NCBI GenBank assembly: GCA_965243715.1
Contig: CBDEVU010000017.1
Span: 992,001 to 1,056,000 of the forward strand
Direction of reading: 5' to 3'
Length of the DNA: 64,000 bases
Origin: UBA11606 sp965243715
GTDB taxonomy: Bacteria > Actinomycetota > Acidimicrobiia > Acidimicrobiales > Aldehydirespiratoraceae
The first letter of the stretch is position 1. Each line of letters opens with the position of its first letter. This document shows positions 35,481 through 43,988 of the stretch, in pieces. Position numbers and translations under genes: made by a program. The notes below the pieces were generated by a model. It was not told the DNA's origin and did not search any database. It saw nothing but the letters and a program-made list of their open reading frames with translations.

Positions 35481-36172
35481 TCCTCGGCATCGAGTCGGCA
35501 ACAGCGCGGGTCGGATGCGCTCTAGGCGGCCCCGAAGGGGTGCTCGCATCGGCACATTCGTCTCGGGGGCGGCGTCACGCCGAAGCCCTAGCGCCGCAGA
35601 TCGAGTTCATCTGCCAGCAGGCAGATATCAAGTTGTCGGAGGTCAGCGCGGTGGCGGTCGACATCGGTCCGGGTCTCTACACCGGCTTACGAGTTGGGGT
35701 CACCACTGGTATCGCGATCGCCCACGCCCTTCGCGTGCCGATGATCGCCGTGGCCTCCCTTGACCTCTTGGCCTTCCCCGCCCGCGCCACCGACCGGGTC
35801 ATTGTGGCCGCGATCGATGCCCGTCGCGGCGAAGTGTTTCATGCGTCCTACCGTTCGGTTCCTCGCGGGGTACAGCGGATCTCTGAGCCGGAGGTCGCTC
35901 GCCCCGAAGCGCTTTCGGCGGCCATCGGTGCTAACCATGACGAGGTGTTCTTGGTTGGCGATGGAGCCGAGCAGTACCGTGAGCTATTTGCGTCGGTGCG
36001 CGGCCTTGAGTTGGCGGATCGTTGCTTTGCCCTCCCGTCGGCGACGGCGCTGGTGAACCTCGCCCACGACTACGCTCGGCGCGAAGAGTTTGTCCACCGA
36101 GATCAGATCGCGCCGTTGTACCTTCGGCGCCCCGACGCGGTGGCCAAGTGGGGAAGCACGGGTTCATCATGA
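35474..36172 (+). CDS. tsaB: tRNA t6A biosynthesis protein TsaB
   Basis: Inactive ASKHA-fold partner that scaffolds TsaD and TsaE. 232 residues: ILGIESATARVGCAL start and GPGLYTGLRVGV near residue 70. Lacks the metal-binding histidines of TsaD, as expected. Overlaps rimI by 4 nt. Confidence 0.93.
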   Translation: MLILGIESATARVGCALGGPEGVLASAHSSRGRRHAEALAPQIEFICQQADIKLSEVSAVAVDIGPGLYTGLRVGVTTGIAIAHALRVPMIAVASLDLLAFPARATDRVIVAAIDARRGEVFHASYRSVPRGVQRISEPEVARPEALSAAIGANHDEVFLVGDGAEQYRELFASVRGLELADRCFALPSATALVNLAHDYARREEFVHRDQIAPLYLRRPDAVAKWGSTGSS

Positions 36173-36693
36173 GCGTGGTGATAGAGGCCATGGCCGGTCG
36201 TCACGTGGCCGCGGTTATGGCCCTCGACGCGGCGTGCTATTCGACGCCGTGGCCTCCGAGGACCTGGCGCACCGAACTCACCGCGGGCGACCGCCGCCAC
36301 CGAGTCGCGCTCAGCGGCGACAAAGCGCAGGTAGTCGGCCATGCCGGTACGTTGCGTCTCGGCGATGACCTACACCTCACCACCGTTGCGGTTCACGCCG
36401 ACCACCAAGGCCAAGGAATCGCCTCGCGACTGGTGGTTGGCCTTCTGCACGAAGGGCGCGCCGACGGCGCGGCGGCCGCAATGTTGGAGGTCCGAGCCTC
36501 GGCCCGCCGGACCCAACGGCTCTACGCCCGCTTGGGGTTCGCCCCTACGGGTATCTGCGGGTGCTATTACTCCAAACCCACCGATGACGCGGTCATAATG
36601 TGGTTGCCCGAACTGCAATCCGCGGCGGCAATGAATCGACTCCACTTGGTCGAGGCCGAGATCGGGCCATGGGGAGGTTCCGGTGACCGCTGA
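36169..36693 (+). CDS. rimI: GNAT N-acetyltransferase, RimI type
   Basis: Likely acetylates the N-terminus of S18 or other proteins. 174 residues from ATG 36169. GNAT core: LTTVAVHADHQGQGIASRL holds the acetyl-CoA loop (QGQGIA), followed by LEVRASARRTQRLYARLGF. About 20 residues longer than E. coli RimI at the C-terminus. Position between tsaB and tsaD is usual for actinobacteria; it overlaps tsaD by 11 nt. Confidence 0.88.
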   Translation: MSVVIEAMAGRHVAAVMALDAACYSTPWPPRTWRTELTAGDRRHRVALSGDKAQVVGHAGTLRLGDDLHLTTVAVHADHQGQGIASRLVVGLLHEGRADGAAAAMLEVRASARRTQRLYARLGFAPTGICGCYYSKPTDDAVIMWLPELQSAAAMNRLHLVEAEIGPWGGSGDR

Positions 36694-37696
36694 CCGCATC
36701 CTGGGGATCGAAACATCGTGCGACGAGACGGCCGCGGCGATCGTAACGCGGGGCGTTGATGTCATCTCGTCGGTGGTATCGAGTCAGGTCGAAATCCACG
36801 CCCGCTACGGCGGGGTGGTGCCCGAGGTCGCCAGTCGGGCTCACGTCGAAAAGTTGATGCCCGTTGTTGCCCAAGCGGTAGTTGAGGCGGGCATCGAGGA
36901 CCGCGATATCGAAGCAATCGCTGCCACGCACGGTCCGGGCTTGATCGGCGCGCTCCTAGTTGGGGTTTCGGCCGCCAAGGCGCTATCGCTGGTTTGGAAC
37001 GTGCCATTCATTGGCATAAACCACCTCGAAGCTCACTTGTACGCCGCATTTCTTGAGGAAGCTGACCTTGAGATGCCGCTGCTTTTTTTGTTGGTGTCCG
37101 GTGGTCACACGATGCTGATCGTGATGGAAGACCACCTCCGTTATCGAGTGCTGGGGGAAACGCTCGACGATGCCGCGGGGGAGGCCTTCGACAAGGTGGC
37201 TCGCTACCTGGGACTCGGCTACCCGGGTGGACCCCTTATCGATCGCCTGAGTGTCGAAGGTGACCCGCAGGCCATTGCTTTTCCGCGAGCTATGGCCAAC
37301 ACGGGGTGGGATTTCTCGTTCAGTGGCGTCAAGACAGCGGTCGTTAACCATGTCCGCAAGTTCCCGAACACGCCGGTGGCCGATATTGCGGCCTCGTTCC
37401 AAGAAGCGGTCGTCGACGTTCTGGTTGAGAAGGCCCGGCGGGCGGCCCGCATGGTTGGCGCCAAGGGGGTGTGTCTGGCGGGTGGCGTGGCAGCCAACTC
37501 TCGGCTGCGGGAGAAGGTGTTCGACCTTTGTGTTCAGGACGGTTATCGAGCGTTTTTGCCTAGCCCGCCCATGTGTACCGACAACGCCGCGATGGTTGCT
37601 GCTGCGGGGTGGTGGCGTTTACAGGCCGACGGCCCCTCTCCGCTCGACTTAGGTGCAGATTCGTCGCTGCGACTCACGTCGTACCCCGGCGCTTAA
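36683..37696 (+). CDS. tsaD: tRNA N6-threonylcarbamoyladenosine transferase TsaD
   Basis: Catalytic subunit that transfers the threonylcarbamoyl group to tRNA A37. 337 residues, GTG start with GGAGG upstream. The metal-binding histidines are in NHLEAH (about 112 and 116); nucleotide motifs VSGGHT and CLAGGVAANSRLR are present. Last gene before the groES promoter region. Confidence 0.95.
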   Translation: MTADRILGIETSCDETAAAIVTRGVDVISSVVSSQVEIHARYGGVVPEVASRAHVEKLMPVVAQAVVEAGIEDRDIEAIAATHGPGLIGALLVGVSAAKALSLVWNVPFIGINHLEAHLYAAFLEEADLEMPLLFLLVSGGHTMLIVMEDHLRYRVLGETLDDAAGEAFDKVARYLGLGYPGGPLIDRLSVEGDPQAIAFPRAMANTGWDFSFSGVKTAVVNHVRKFPNTPVADIAASFQEAVVDVLVEKARRAARMVGAKGVCLAGGVAANSRLREKVFDLCVQDGYRAFLPSPPMCTDNAAMVAAAGWWRLQADGPSPLDLGADSSLRLTSYPGA

Positions 37697-37753
37697 TCGA
37701 ATCGGCTATTTGATCGGGGTCGAGGTTGTTGCGACGGTTGTCGGTGTCTATCA

Positions 37754-37780
37754 TTAGCACTCGGCACAGTAGAGTGCTAA
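37754..37780 (+). promoter_or_regulatory. CIRCE operator of groES-groEL
   Basis: TTAGCACTC (37754-37762), 9-nt spacer, GAGTGCTAA (37772-37780): an exact match to the consensus CIRCE, the operator of the HrcA repressor. It lies 22 nt before the groES ATG, so repression would act on this transcript. hrcA itself is not in the window. Confidence 0.97.
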
Positions 37781-37802
37781 CGACACGATCTCGGAGGATC
37801 GA

Positions 37803-38090
37803 ATGAACTTGCAGCCCCTAGAAGACCGCATTGTGGTCCGCTCAAACGAAGCGGAATCCACTACCGCTAGCGGCCTGGTCATCCCCGACACAGCCCAAGA
37901 GAAGCCTCAGCAGGGCGAAGTCCTTGCGGTCGGTCCCGGCCGTCGGGCCGATACAGGCGAAATCATCCCCGTCGATGTTGCCGTCGGCGACACCGTCGTC
38001 TACAGCAAGTACGGCGGTACCGAGATTACCGTTGAAGGCGAAGACCTGCTGATTCTCAACGCCCGCGACGTGCTCGCCAAGGTCGGCTGA
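37803..38090 (+). CDS. groS: Co-chaperonin GroES
   Basis: Lid of the GroEL chamber. 95 residues; NLQPLEDRIVVR start and mobile-loop region (SGLVIPDTAQEKPQQGEV). SD TCGGAGGA is 4-5 nt from the ATG. Controlled with groEL by the CIRCE element upstream. Confidence 0.97.
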   Translation: MNLQPLEDRIVVRSNEAESTTASGLVIPDTAQEKPQQGEVLAVGPGRRADTGEIIPVDVAVGDTVVYSKYGGTEITVEGEDLLILNARDVLAKVG

Positions 38091-38099
38091 GGTATCTAA

Positions 38100-39746
38100 A
38101 TGGCCAAGATTCTGAAGTTCAACGAAGAGGCCCGCCGTAGTCTCGAAGCGGGCGTCAACAAACTCGCCGATGCGGTCAAGGTAACCCTTGGCCCGAAAGG
38201 CCGTAACGTCGTTCTCGACAAGAAGTTCGGTGCCCCCACCATCACCAACGACGGTGTTTCGATCGCTCGCGAAGTCGAACTCGAAGACCAGTTCGAGAAC
38301 ATGGGTGCCCAGCTGGTTAAGGAGGTGGCGACCAAAACCAACGACATCGCAGGTGACGGCACCACTACCGCCACAGTGATCGCCCAGGCTCTGGTTCGCG
38401 AAGGGCTGCGCAATGTCGCGGCGGGCGCTAACCCGATGGGGCTCAAGAAAGGCATGGAAAAGGCGGTGGCAGCGGCGGTCGAGAGCCTCGCTAGCCAGGC
38501 CATTCAGGTCGACGACAGCAAGGACAAGATCGCTCAGGTGGCGGCTATCTCGGCCGCTGACGATTCCGTTGGCCGCGTCATCGCGGAGGCCATTGACAAG
38601 GTCGGCAAAGACGGCGTGGTCACGGTGGAGGAGTCCAACACTTTCGGAATGGATCTCGATTTCGTCGAGGGAATGCAGTTCGACAAGGGCTTTCTTTCCC
38701 CGTACTTCGTCACCGATCCCGAGCGCCAGGAAGCGGTTCTCGACGAGCCGTACATCTTGTTCAACCAGGGCAAGATCTCGAACGTGCAAGAAATCTTGCC
38801 GCTCCTCGAAAAGGTGATGCAGGCGGGTAAGCCGCTCCTGATTATCGCCGAGGACATTGAGGGCGAGGCCTTGGCGACCCTTGTCGTGAACAAGATCCGC
38901 GGCACCTTCAACTCCGTTTCGGTCAAAGCCCCCGGCTTTGGCGAGCGTCGCAAGGCCATGCTCCAAGACATGGCTATCCTTACCGGCGGCCAAGTCGTGG
39001 CTGAAGAGGTCGGGCTCAAGCTCGAGACCGTCGACATTAGCCTCCTTGGTTCGGCCCGCAAAATTGTCATCACCAAGGACGACACCACCATCATCGAGGG
39101 TGCGGGCGACAGTGCCGACGTTGCCGGTCGAGTGGCGCAAATTCGTGCCGAGATTGACAACACCGATTCTGACTGGGATCGCGAGAAACTGCAGGAGCGT
39201 CTGGCCAAACTCGCCGGTGGTGTGGCCGTCGTGCAGGTTGGCGCCGCCACCGAGGTTGAACTCAAGGAAAAGAAGCACCGAATCGAAGACGCCCTTTCGG
39301 CGACTCGTGCAGCGATCGAGGAAGGTATCGTCGCTGGTGGCGGTACCGCCCTGCTTCGTTCCCGGGTTGCGCTCGGCGATGTCATCGACTCACTCGAAGG
39401 CGACGAGGCCACGGGTGCTCGCATCATCGCGGCCGCCCTTGATGCCCCGACGCGGCTCATCGCGTCCAACGCGGGCCACGAAGGCGCGGTTGTTGTTCAG
39501 CAGGTTGAGTCAGCCTCTGGCTCCAACGGCTTCAATGCCGCTACGGGCGAGATGGCCGACCTCGTTGAGGCGGGAGTCATCGACCCAGTCAAGGTCACTC
39601 GCGCCGCGTTGCAGAACGCCGCGTCGATTGCTGGCTTGCTCCTCACAACCGAAGCCCTTGTGGCCGACAAGCCCGAACCCGCCTCGGCCGCGCCGATGGG
39701 CGGCGGTGATCCCATGGGCGGCATGGGTGGCATGGGCATGATGTAG
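38100..39746 (+). CDS. groL: Chaperonin GroEL
   Basis: ATP-driven folding chamber. 548 residues; VTLGPKGRNVVLDKKFG and GDGTTTATV nucleotide motifs in the equatorial domain; the tail ends GGMGGMGMM. A methionine/glycine tail of this kind marks the standard GroES-partnered copy rather than the histidine-tailed actinobacterial paralogue. Nine nt after groES. No second groEL is seen here. Confidence 0.97.
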   Translation: MAKILKFNEEARRSLEAGVNKLADAVKVTLGPKGRNVVLDKKFGAPTITNDGVSIAREVELEDQFENMGAQLVKEVATKTNDIAGDGTTTATVIAQALVREGLRNVAAGANPMGLKKGMEKAVAAAVESLASQAIQVDDSKDKIAQVAAISAADDSVGRVIAEAIDKVGKDGVVTVEESNTFGMDLDFVEGMQFDKGFLSPYFVTDPERQEAVLDEPYILFNQGKISNVQEILPLLEKVMQAGKPLLIIAEDIEGEALATLVVNKIRGTFNSVSVKAPGFGERRKAMLQDMAILTGGQVVAEEVGLKLETVDISLLGSARKIVITKDDTTIIEGAGDSADVAGRVAQIRAEIDNTDSDWDREKLQERLAKLAGGVAVVQVGAATEVELKEKKHRIEDALSATRAAIEEGIVAGGGTALLRSRVALGDVIDSLEGDEATGARIIAAALDAPTRLIASNAGHEGAVVVQQVESASGSNGFNAATGEMADLVEAGVIDPVKVTRAALQNAASIAGLLLTTEALVADKPEPASAAPMGGGDPMGGMGGMGMM

Positions 39747-39778
39747 ATCCCTCGGGGTTTACTTCCGGTTTCAGTGAA

Positions 39779-39805
39779 CGGTCCGGGCTTCGGCTCGGGC
39801 CGTTT
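39779..39805 (+). terminator. Probable intrinsic terminator after groEL
   Basis: A 10-nt arm at 39779-39788, a TTCG tetraloop, and a 10-nt arm at 39793-39802 form a GC-rich stem with one or two imperfect pairs, followed by TTT. The T-run is short, so termination may be partial. Confidence 0.55.
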
Positions 39806-39831
39806 GTCGTCTCGTAGGTACCCTCGTTGCA

Positions 39832-41502
39832 GTGGAGGCAGTTAAACGTCGTGGCCTAGGCCGAGTGGGCTGGCTTCTGGCCGCGGGCGTGGTCCTCCTC
39901 GGAGCGGGCGGGGTAATGGTGGCTCTCAACTCTGGAAGCGCGGGGGAAGGTTCGGACTCTCCGGAGGCTGCGTTCGCTGCGGCACTGGAAGCAATCAAGA
40001 GCAGCGACCCGGAGGCTTTGGCGCAGGTTATCGAGCCGAGCGAACGGGCCCTAATTCTCGAGTTTGGGGCTGGTTTTATCGAGGAACTCTCACCGCTTGA
40101 CCTCACGGATTTGGAGTGGTCGGTCGAACGACCCCGTCCCAGTCTTGCTCATCTGTATCTGGGCGCCCCGATTGCCCGTGGTTCGGTTGATGGCACCCGG
40201 CGTGGCGTCGGATCGGTACTGTTGGAGCGCTTATTCGACCAACCGCGAGCATTGGGGTTACTGAAAACTGAGCTGGCTGAACCTTCCGGTCGCCCGCTGG
40301 TGGCTATTGAACGTGACGGACGGTGGTATTTGAGCCTCTGGTATACGGTCGCCGAAAACGTTCGGATCGATGCCGAGTTGCCGTTGCCCGACCCAGGTCG
40401 CCGTCCGGTTGCGATCGGAGCCACGGACCCAGAGGCCGCGGTTCGCGCCATGGTCGACGATGCGCTGCGTCTTGACGTGCGTCGGATGATTGGTGGGTTC
40501 GATCCGGAGGAAGCGGCGGCTCTGTATGACTATTCGCCGCTGTTCCTTGACGAGGCCACGACGACGGCCAACGCGTCGCTTGAGTACCTCGAAAACGATG
40601 GTTGGGTATGGGGTCTGGACCGCTTCTCGACGTCGGTCGAAAGCAACGGTGAGACGGCGATCGTCACCATTGAAGGGGTAGATCTCTCGGCTTCATCGAA
40701 TGCCGAGTCGTTGGCGGTGGCGTTCGGCCCCGACCACTATGACCTCGAGTACACCTACAAAGACCCGTATTTCGGTGATGAAGGTCGCCGAGCGATCTCG
40801 TGGGACGGGGAGTGCTACGAAGTGGCCTTCGAGTACAACGACGATTCAGGCACCGATCGTTTCTGTGATAGCGACGATGTCTGGCTGGGTGGCCCGTTCG
40901 ACCTACTAATGGGGGTCGGTGTTTTGTCGATCCCCACTCGGGCGATTGACGGGCGATGGTATGTCTCACCGGTTCGTACCGGCATGGTCGACCTTCTCAT
41001 TAGTGTCTATGAGTTTGCTGCTTCTGAGGCAGAGAGGTGGCCTGCTTGGGAAGGGAACTTGTTGGCAGAGGGAGCGTCGACAGTGCCTGCGTTGCCGGTT
41101 CCCGTGAACCGCGATCTCCTCAACGGCAGCCTCAACGTCTTGTTTGCTTACGATCTCGACCTTGGGTCCCTCGACCAAGAGCTTGAACTTTTTGTTCCCG
41201 AATTGGTGGGCACCGTGGTAATAGAACGCGGGCTTTATGCCACCGTTGAGGGGTCAACGGGGGAAGTTGCCCTCATCGTGGTGGAGATGACCAACGCCGA
41301 GGCGGCACGTGAAGCGGTCCAACGAGTCATCGATAACGCGCCAAAGGCCGAGATTGTTGAGGGTACATCTCGGGTGCAGACCGTTGACCAGTTCGGCCAA
41401 GCCGTATTTGTGCAGGCAACGTCGAATCAATTGCTGATTGGGGCGCGCTACGGAGCGTCCATCGACGAACTCGCGCTCATTCTTGATCTGCAAATTAGCT
41501 AG
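39832..41502 (+). CDS. Membrane-anchored unknown with duplicated extracytoplasmic module
   Basis: 556 residues, family not recognised. One N-terminal membrane segment (about residues 13-33), no lipobox, then a soluble part outside. Two halves look alike: each has an acidic DPEAAVRAM/SPEAAFAAAL helix and a DGRWYLS/DGRWYVS strand (near residues 163 and 373), reminiscent of NTF2-like DUF4878-type modules. The C-terminal 150 residues differ. A cysteine pair near 325 and 342 could form a disulfide. GTG start; TAGGTA at 39815-39820 could be the -10 of a nearly leaderless transcript. It follows groEL behind a terminator; no link to chaperonin function is implied. Confidence 0.7.
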   Translation: MEAVKRRGLGRVGWLLAAGVVLLGAGGVMVALNSGSAGEGSDSPEAAFAAALEAIKSSDPEALAQVIEPSERALILEFGAGFIEELSPLDLTDLEWSVERPRPSLAHLYLGAPIARGSVDGTRRGVGSVLLERLFDQPRALGLLKTELAEPSGRPLVAIERDGRWYLSLWYTVAENVRIDAELPLPDPGRRPVAIGATDPEAAVRAMVDDALRLDVRRMIGGFDPEEAAALYDYSPLFLDEATTTANASLEYLENDGWVWGLDRFSTSVESNGETAIVTIEGVDLSASSNAESLAVAFGPDHYDLEYTYKDPYFGDEGRRAISWDGECYEVAFEYNDDSGTDRFCDSDDVWLGGPFDLLMGVGVLSIPTRAIDGRWYVSPVRTGMVDLLISVYEFAASEAERWPAWEGNLLAEGASTVPALPVPVNRDLLNGSLNVLFAYDLDLGSLDQELELFVPELVGTVVIERGLYATVEGSTGEVALIVVEMTNAEAAREAVQRVIDNAPKAEIVEGTSRVQTVDQFGQAVFVQATSNQLLIGARYGASIDELALILDLQIS

Positions 41503-41560
41503 CGTCCGCGACTTCCTGATCAAACTGGCTACGCTGCCCCGTTCAGGAAAGGAATCCTAA

Positions 41561-43804
41561 ATGTTGGTTCGAATCATGCGTGTGTTTTTGGTGTCCCTTG
41601 TGGCGGCGGCCTCCTTGGCGGTAGTGTCGTCGTCGGCGGCGGCGGTGGCAGGAACTGAGTGGGGCGAGGTCGGTAGCCCGATCGAGGGTTCCGTGGCGGC
41701 GGGCGATGGGACCGGTGAGAGTGTGTCGTTGTCGGCGGATGGTTCGCGTGTCGCTGTAGGGTCTCCGCTCCACAACGTTGGAGAAAAGGAGGACGCTGGT
41801 CAGGTGCGTGTGTTGGAGCGAATTGCCGGGGAGTGGACGCTGGTCGGCGCCGCCATCGTCGGCCTTGAGGCAGGGGAGCACTTTGGTTCGAGTGTGTCGT
41901 TGTCTGCTGACGGTTCGCGTGTCGCGATTGGCGCGATGAAGCATGACGTTGGAGACGCGACCGGCGCTGGTCAGGTTCGGATCTTCGAGCTGTCGGGTGA
42001 CGCGTGGACGCTGGTCGGCGCGCCGCTCGACGGTTTGGCAAAGTTGGATCAATTCGGAAAGGCGACATCGCTGTCCGCTGACGGGAATCGTGTCGCGATT
42101 GGAGCGGATGGCAGCGATGCTGGCGGACCATGGGGCGGTCAGATTCGGGTCTTCGATTGGGACGGTGAGACCGAAGCGTGGACCCTAGTCGGTGGCGCAA
42201 TCAACGGCTCCGTGGAGTTCTTGCAGATCGGTTACGCCCTATCGCTGTCTAGTGACGGTTCTCATGTAGCGGCTGGGTCTAAGGTCGGGGGTCTTGGCGA
42301 TCGCGGCGGTCCATTCGATAAGGGCATAGTAGACATCTTTGCCTTAGACGATGCGACTGAGCAGTGGACGCGGATCGCTCCGGCCATCGCGGGAGACGAT
42401 ACTTTCACGTCGGCTGGTGAGAGTGTGTCGTTGTCTGCTGATGGTTCGCGTGTCGCGGTTGGCGCGCCACAGCACGGGAGCACCAACGTCGGTCGGGTGC
42501 GGGTGTTTGATCTGGTTGACGATAACTGGGTGAAGGTTGGCGACGATATCGGTGACACTGCCGCGGAGGACCGGTTTGGTTCGAGTGTGTCGTTGTCTGC
42601 TGATGGTTCGCGTGTCGCGGTTGGCGCGCCACAGCACGGGAGCACCAACGTCGGTCGGGTGCGGGTGTTTGATCTGGTTGACGATAACTGGGTGAAGGCT
42701 GGCGCCGATTTAGTCGGTACTGCCGCGGGGGACCGGTTTGGTTCGAGTGTGTCGTTGTCGGCTGATGGTTCTTTGGTCGCGGCTGGTGCCCCGAAGGCAC
42801 TCGGTAAGGGTCAAGGGAGGGTCTTTTTTGGAAACAGGGGGCCGGTGGTGACATCGTCGGCGGCGGTGTCGGTAACCGAAGGCGTCACTGCGGTGACGAC
42901 GTTGACGGCAACTGACGCGGATGGTGACGCGGTTACCTTCGCGGTGTCGGGGGGTGCGGATCGAGCGCTGTTTGCTATTGATGCCGATGCATTGTCGTTC
43001 ATAGCGGCCCCCGATTTTGAAACGCCTACTGATGAGGGTGGGAATAACGTCTATAACGTTGAGGTCACGGCGACGGCGGGAACGCAGTTGGTGTCGCAGT
43101 CGCTGACCGTCACGGTCACCGACGTGGACGAAACCGAACCGGTGTCGCCTTCGCCTTCGACTTCGCCTTCGCCTTCGCCTTCGACGCCGGTGACGGTCAC
43201 GGTTACCGACGTGAGCGATGTCGTGCCCGAGTGTGTGAAGAATGCCAATTCCCCCCACGGGTTTAGAGATGTGCCAGAATCGTCGTTTGCGAAAAGTGAT
43301 ATTGGGTGTATCAAGTTCCTCAAGGTGACTACGGGTACGTCGGATACGACGTATTCGCCTTACGACAAGGTGACGCGTGAGCAGATGGCGGCGTTCTTGG
43401 CTCGTTTGTATCGCGTGGTCACCGGCAATGTGTGTACAGCTACTACCAGCGGCTTTGTCGACGTGCCAACTACCTCGTATGCGATGGCCGATGTTGGGTG
43501 TATCAAGTTCCTCGGGGTGACTACGGGTACGTCGGATACGACGTATTCGCCTTACGACAAGGTGACGCGTGAGCAGATGGCGGCGTTCTTGGCTCGTTTG
43601 TATCGCTCGGTTCCCGGCAATGTGTGTACAGCTACTACCAGCGGCTTTGTCGACGTGCCAAGGACGTCGTATGCGTTTGCCGATGTTGGGTGTATCAAGG
43701 AACTTGGGGTGACTGAGAAGGTGGGGACGTATTCGCCGTCCGACCTCGTGACGCGCGAGCAGATGGCGGCGTTCTTGGCCCGCTTGTATCGGGTAATGGT
43801 CTAG
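41561..43804 (+). CDS. Secreted beta-propeller/cadherin-like protein with C-terminal SLH repeats
   Basis: 747 residues. Signal peptide about residues 1-30. Residues 40-425 hold at least six FG-GAP/propeller-like units with the recurring SVSLSADGSRVAVGA core; two neighbouring units are nearly identical in DNA (162-bp period). A cadherin-like domain follows (about 430-525: VTEGVTAVTTLTATDADGD). Next come a serine/proline linker (43147-43190) and three SLH-like units with VTREQMAAFLARLYR and GCI plus VCT cysteines. Likely a surface display or adhesion protein tethered like the SLH protease at 9435. AAAGGAATCC is a good SD for the ATG. Function unknown beyond architecture. Confidence 0.8.
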   Translation: MLVRIMRVFLVSLVAAASLAVVSSSAAAVAGTEWGEVGSPIEGSVAAGDGTGESVSLSADGSRVAVGSPLHNVGEKEDAGQVRVLERIAGEWTLVGAAIVGLEAGEHFGSSVSLSADGSRVAIGAMKHDVGDATGAGQVRIFELSGDAWTLVGAPLDGLAKLDQFGKATSLSADGNRVAIGADGSDAGGPWGGQIRVFDWDGETEAWTLVGGAINGSVEFLQIGYALSLSSDGSHVAAGSKVGGLGDRGGPFDKGIVDIFALDDATEQWTRIAPAIAGDDTFTSAGESVSLSADGSRVAVGAPQHGSTNVGRVRVFDLVDDNWVKVGDDIGDTAAEDRFGSSVSLSADGSRVAVGAPQHGSTNVGRVRVFDLVDDNWVKAGADLVGTAAGDRFGSSVSLSADGSLVAAGAPKALGKGQGRVFFGNRGPVVTSSAAVSVTEGVTAVTTLTATDADGDAVTFAVSGGADRALFAIDADALSFIAAPDFETPTDEGGNNVYNVEVTATAGTQLVSQSLTVTVTDVDETEPVSPSPSTSPSPSPSTPVTVTVTDVSDVVPECVKNANSPHGFRDVPESSFAKSDIGCIKFLKVTTGTSDTTYSPYDKVTREQMAAFLARLYRVVTGNVCTATTSGFVDVPTTSYAMADVGCIKFLGVTTGTSDTTYSPYDKVTREQMAAFLARLYRSVPGNVCTATTSGFVDVPRTSYAFADVGCIKELGVTEKVGTYSPSDLVTREQMAAFLARLYRVMV
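42428..42760 (+). repeat. Near-identical 162-bp propeller repeats
   Basis: AGCACGGG recurs at 42471 and 42633, a period of 162 bp (54 codons), with nearly all silent positions identical over about 115 bp; a third, partial match follows at 42740. Points to recent intragenic duplication. Confidence 0.85.
43250..43800 (+). repeat. Tandem 192-bp SLH-coding repeats
   Basis: Three units with TGGGTG marker at 43303, 43495 and 43687, period 192 bp (64 codons). Units 1 and 2 are almost identical over the VTTGTSDTTYSP and VTREQMAAFLARLY part; unit 3 is shorter and diverged in its middle (TEKVGTYSPSDL). Confidence 0.88.
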
Positions 43805-43826
43805 CGCCGCTGCGGGAGGTAGTCGC

Positions 43827-43832
43827 TATCCT
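43827..43832 (+). promoter_or_regulatory. Putative -10 element for a leaderless transcript
   Basis: TATCCT ends 6 nt before the ATG at 43839, the spacing seen for leaderless genes in actinobacteria (TANNNT, then the start codon as first transcribed base). No clear -35. Confidence 0.4.
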
Positions 43833-43838
43833 CATCTT

Positions 43839-43988
43839 ATGGACAAGCCGGAACCTGATGTCGCCAAACTGTTTGCCCAGTGGAACGAGTGGGAGAGGGG
43901 CGAAACGCCACCAGGGAAGGTGATGGCCAACCTCAAAACGGGCGGTCTCCCTGATCTCTTTCGCGCACTGTTGGAGAGCGAGTCCTGA
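43839..43988 (+). CDS. Small 49-residue protein upstream of NUDIX hydrolase
   Basis: 49 residues beginning MDKPEPDVAKLFAQWNEW; tryptophan-rich helix, then GETPPGKVMANLKTGGL and a short amphipathic helix. Not a recognised family, but it is a plausible coding gene: it has a promoter-like TATCCT with leaderless spacing, a soluble two-helix look, and its TGA overlaps the likely CTG start of the NUDIX gene. It may be co-translated with it. Role unknown. Confidence 0.65.
   Translation: MDKPEPDVAKLFAQWNEWERGETPPGKVMANLKTGGLPDLFRALLESES

Noticed and set aside
37842..39278. 478-residue antisense frame opposite groEL
   Set aside because: Shadow of a strongly conserved gene with GC-biased third positions; no family features or ribosome site.
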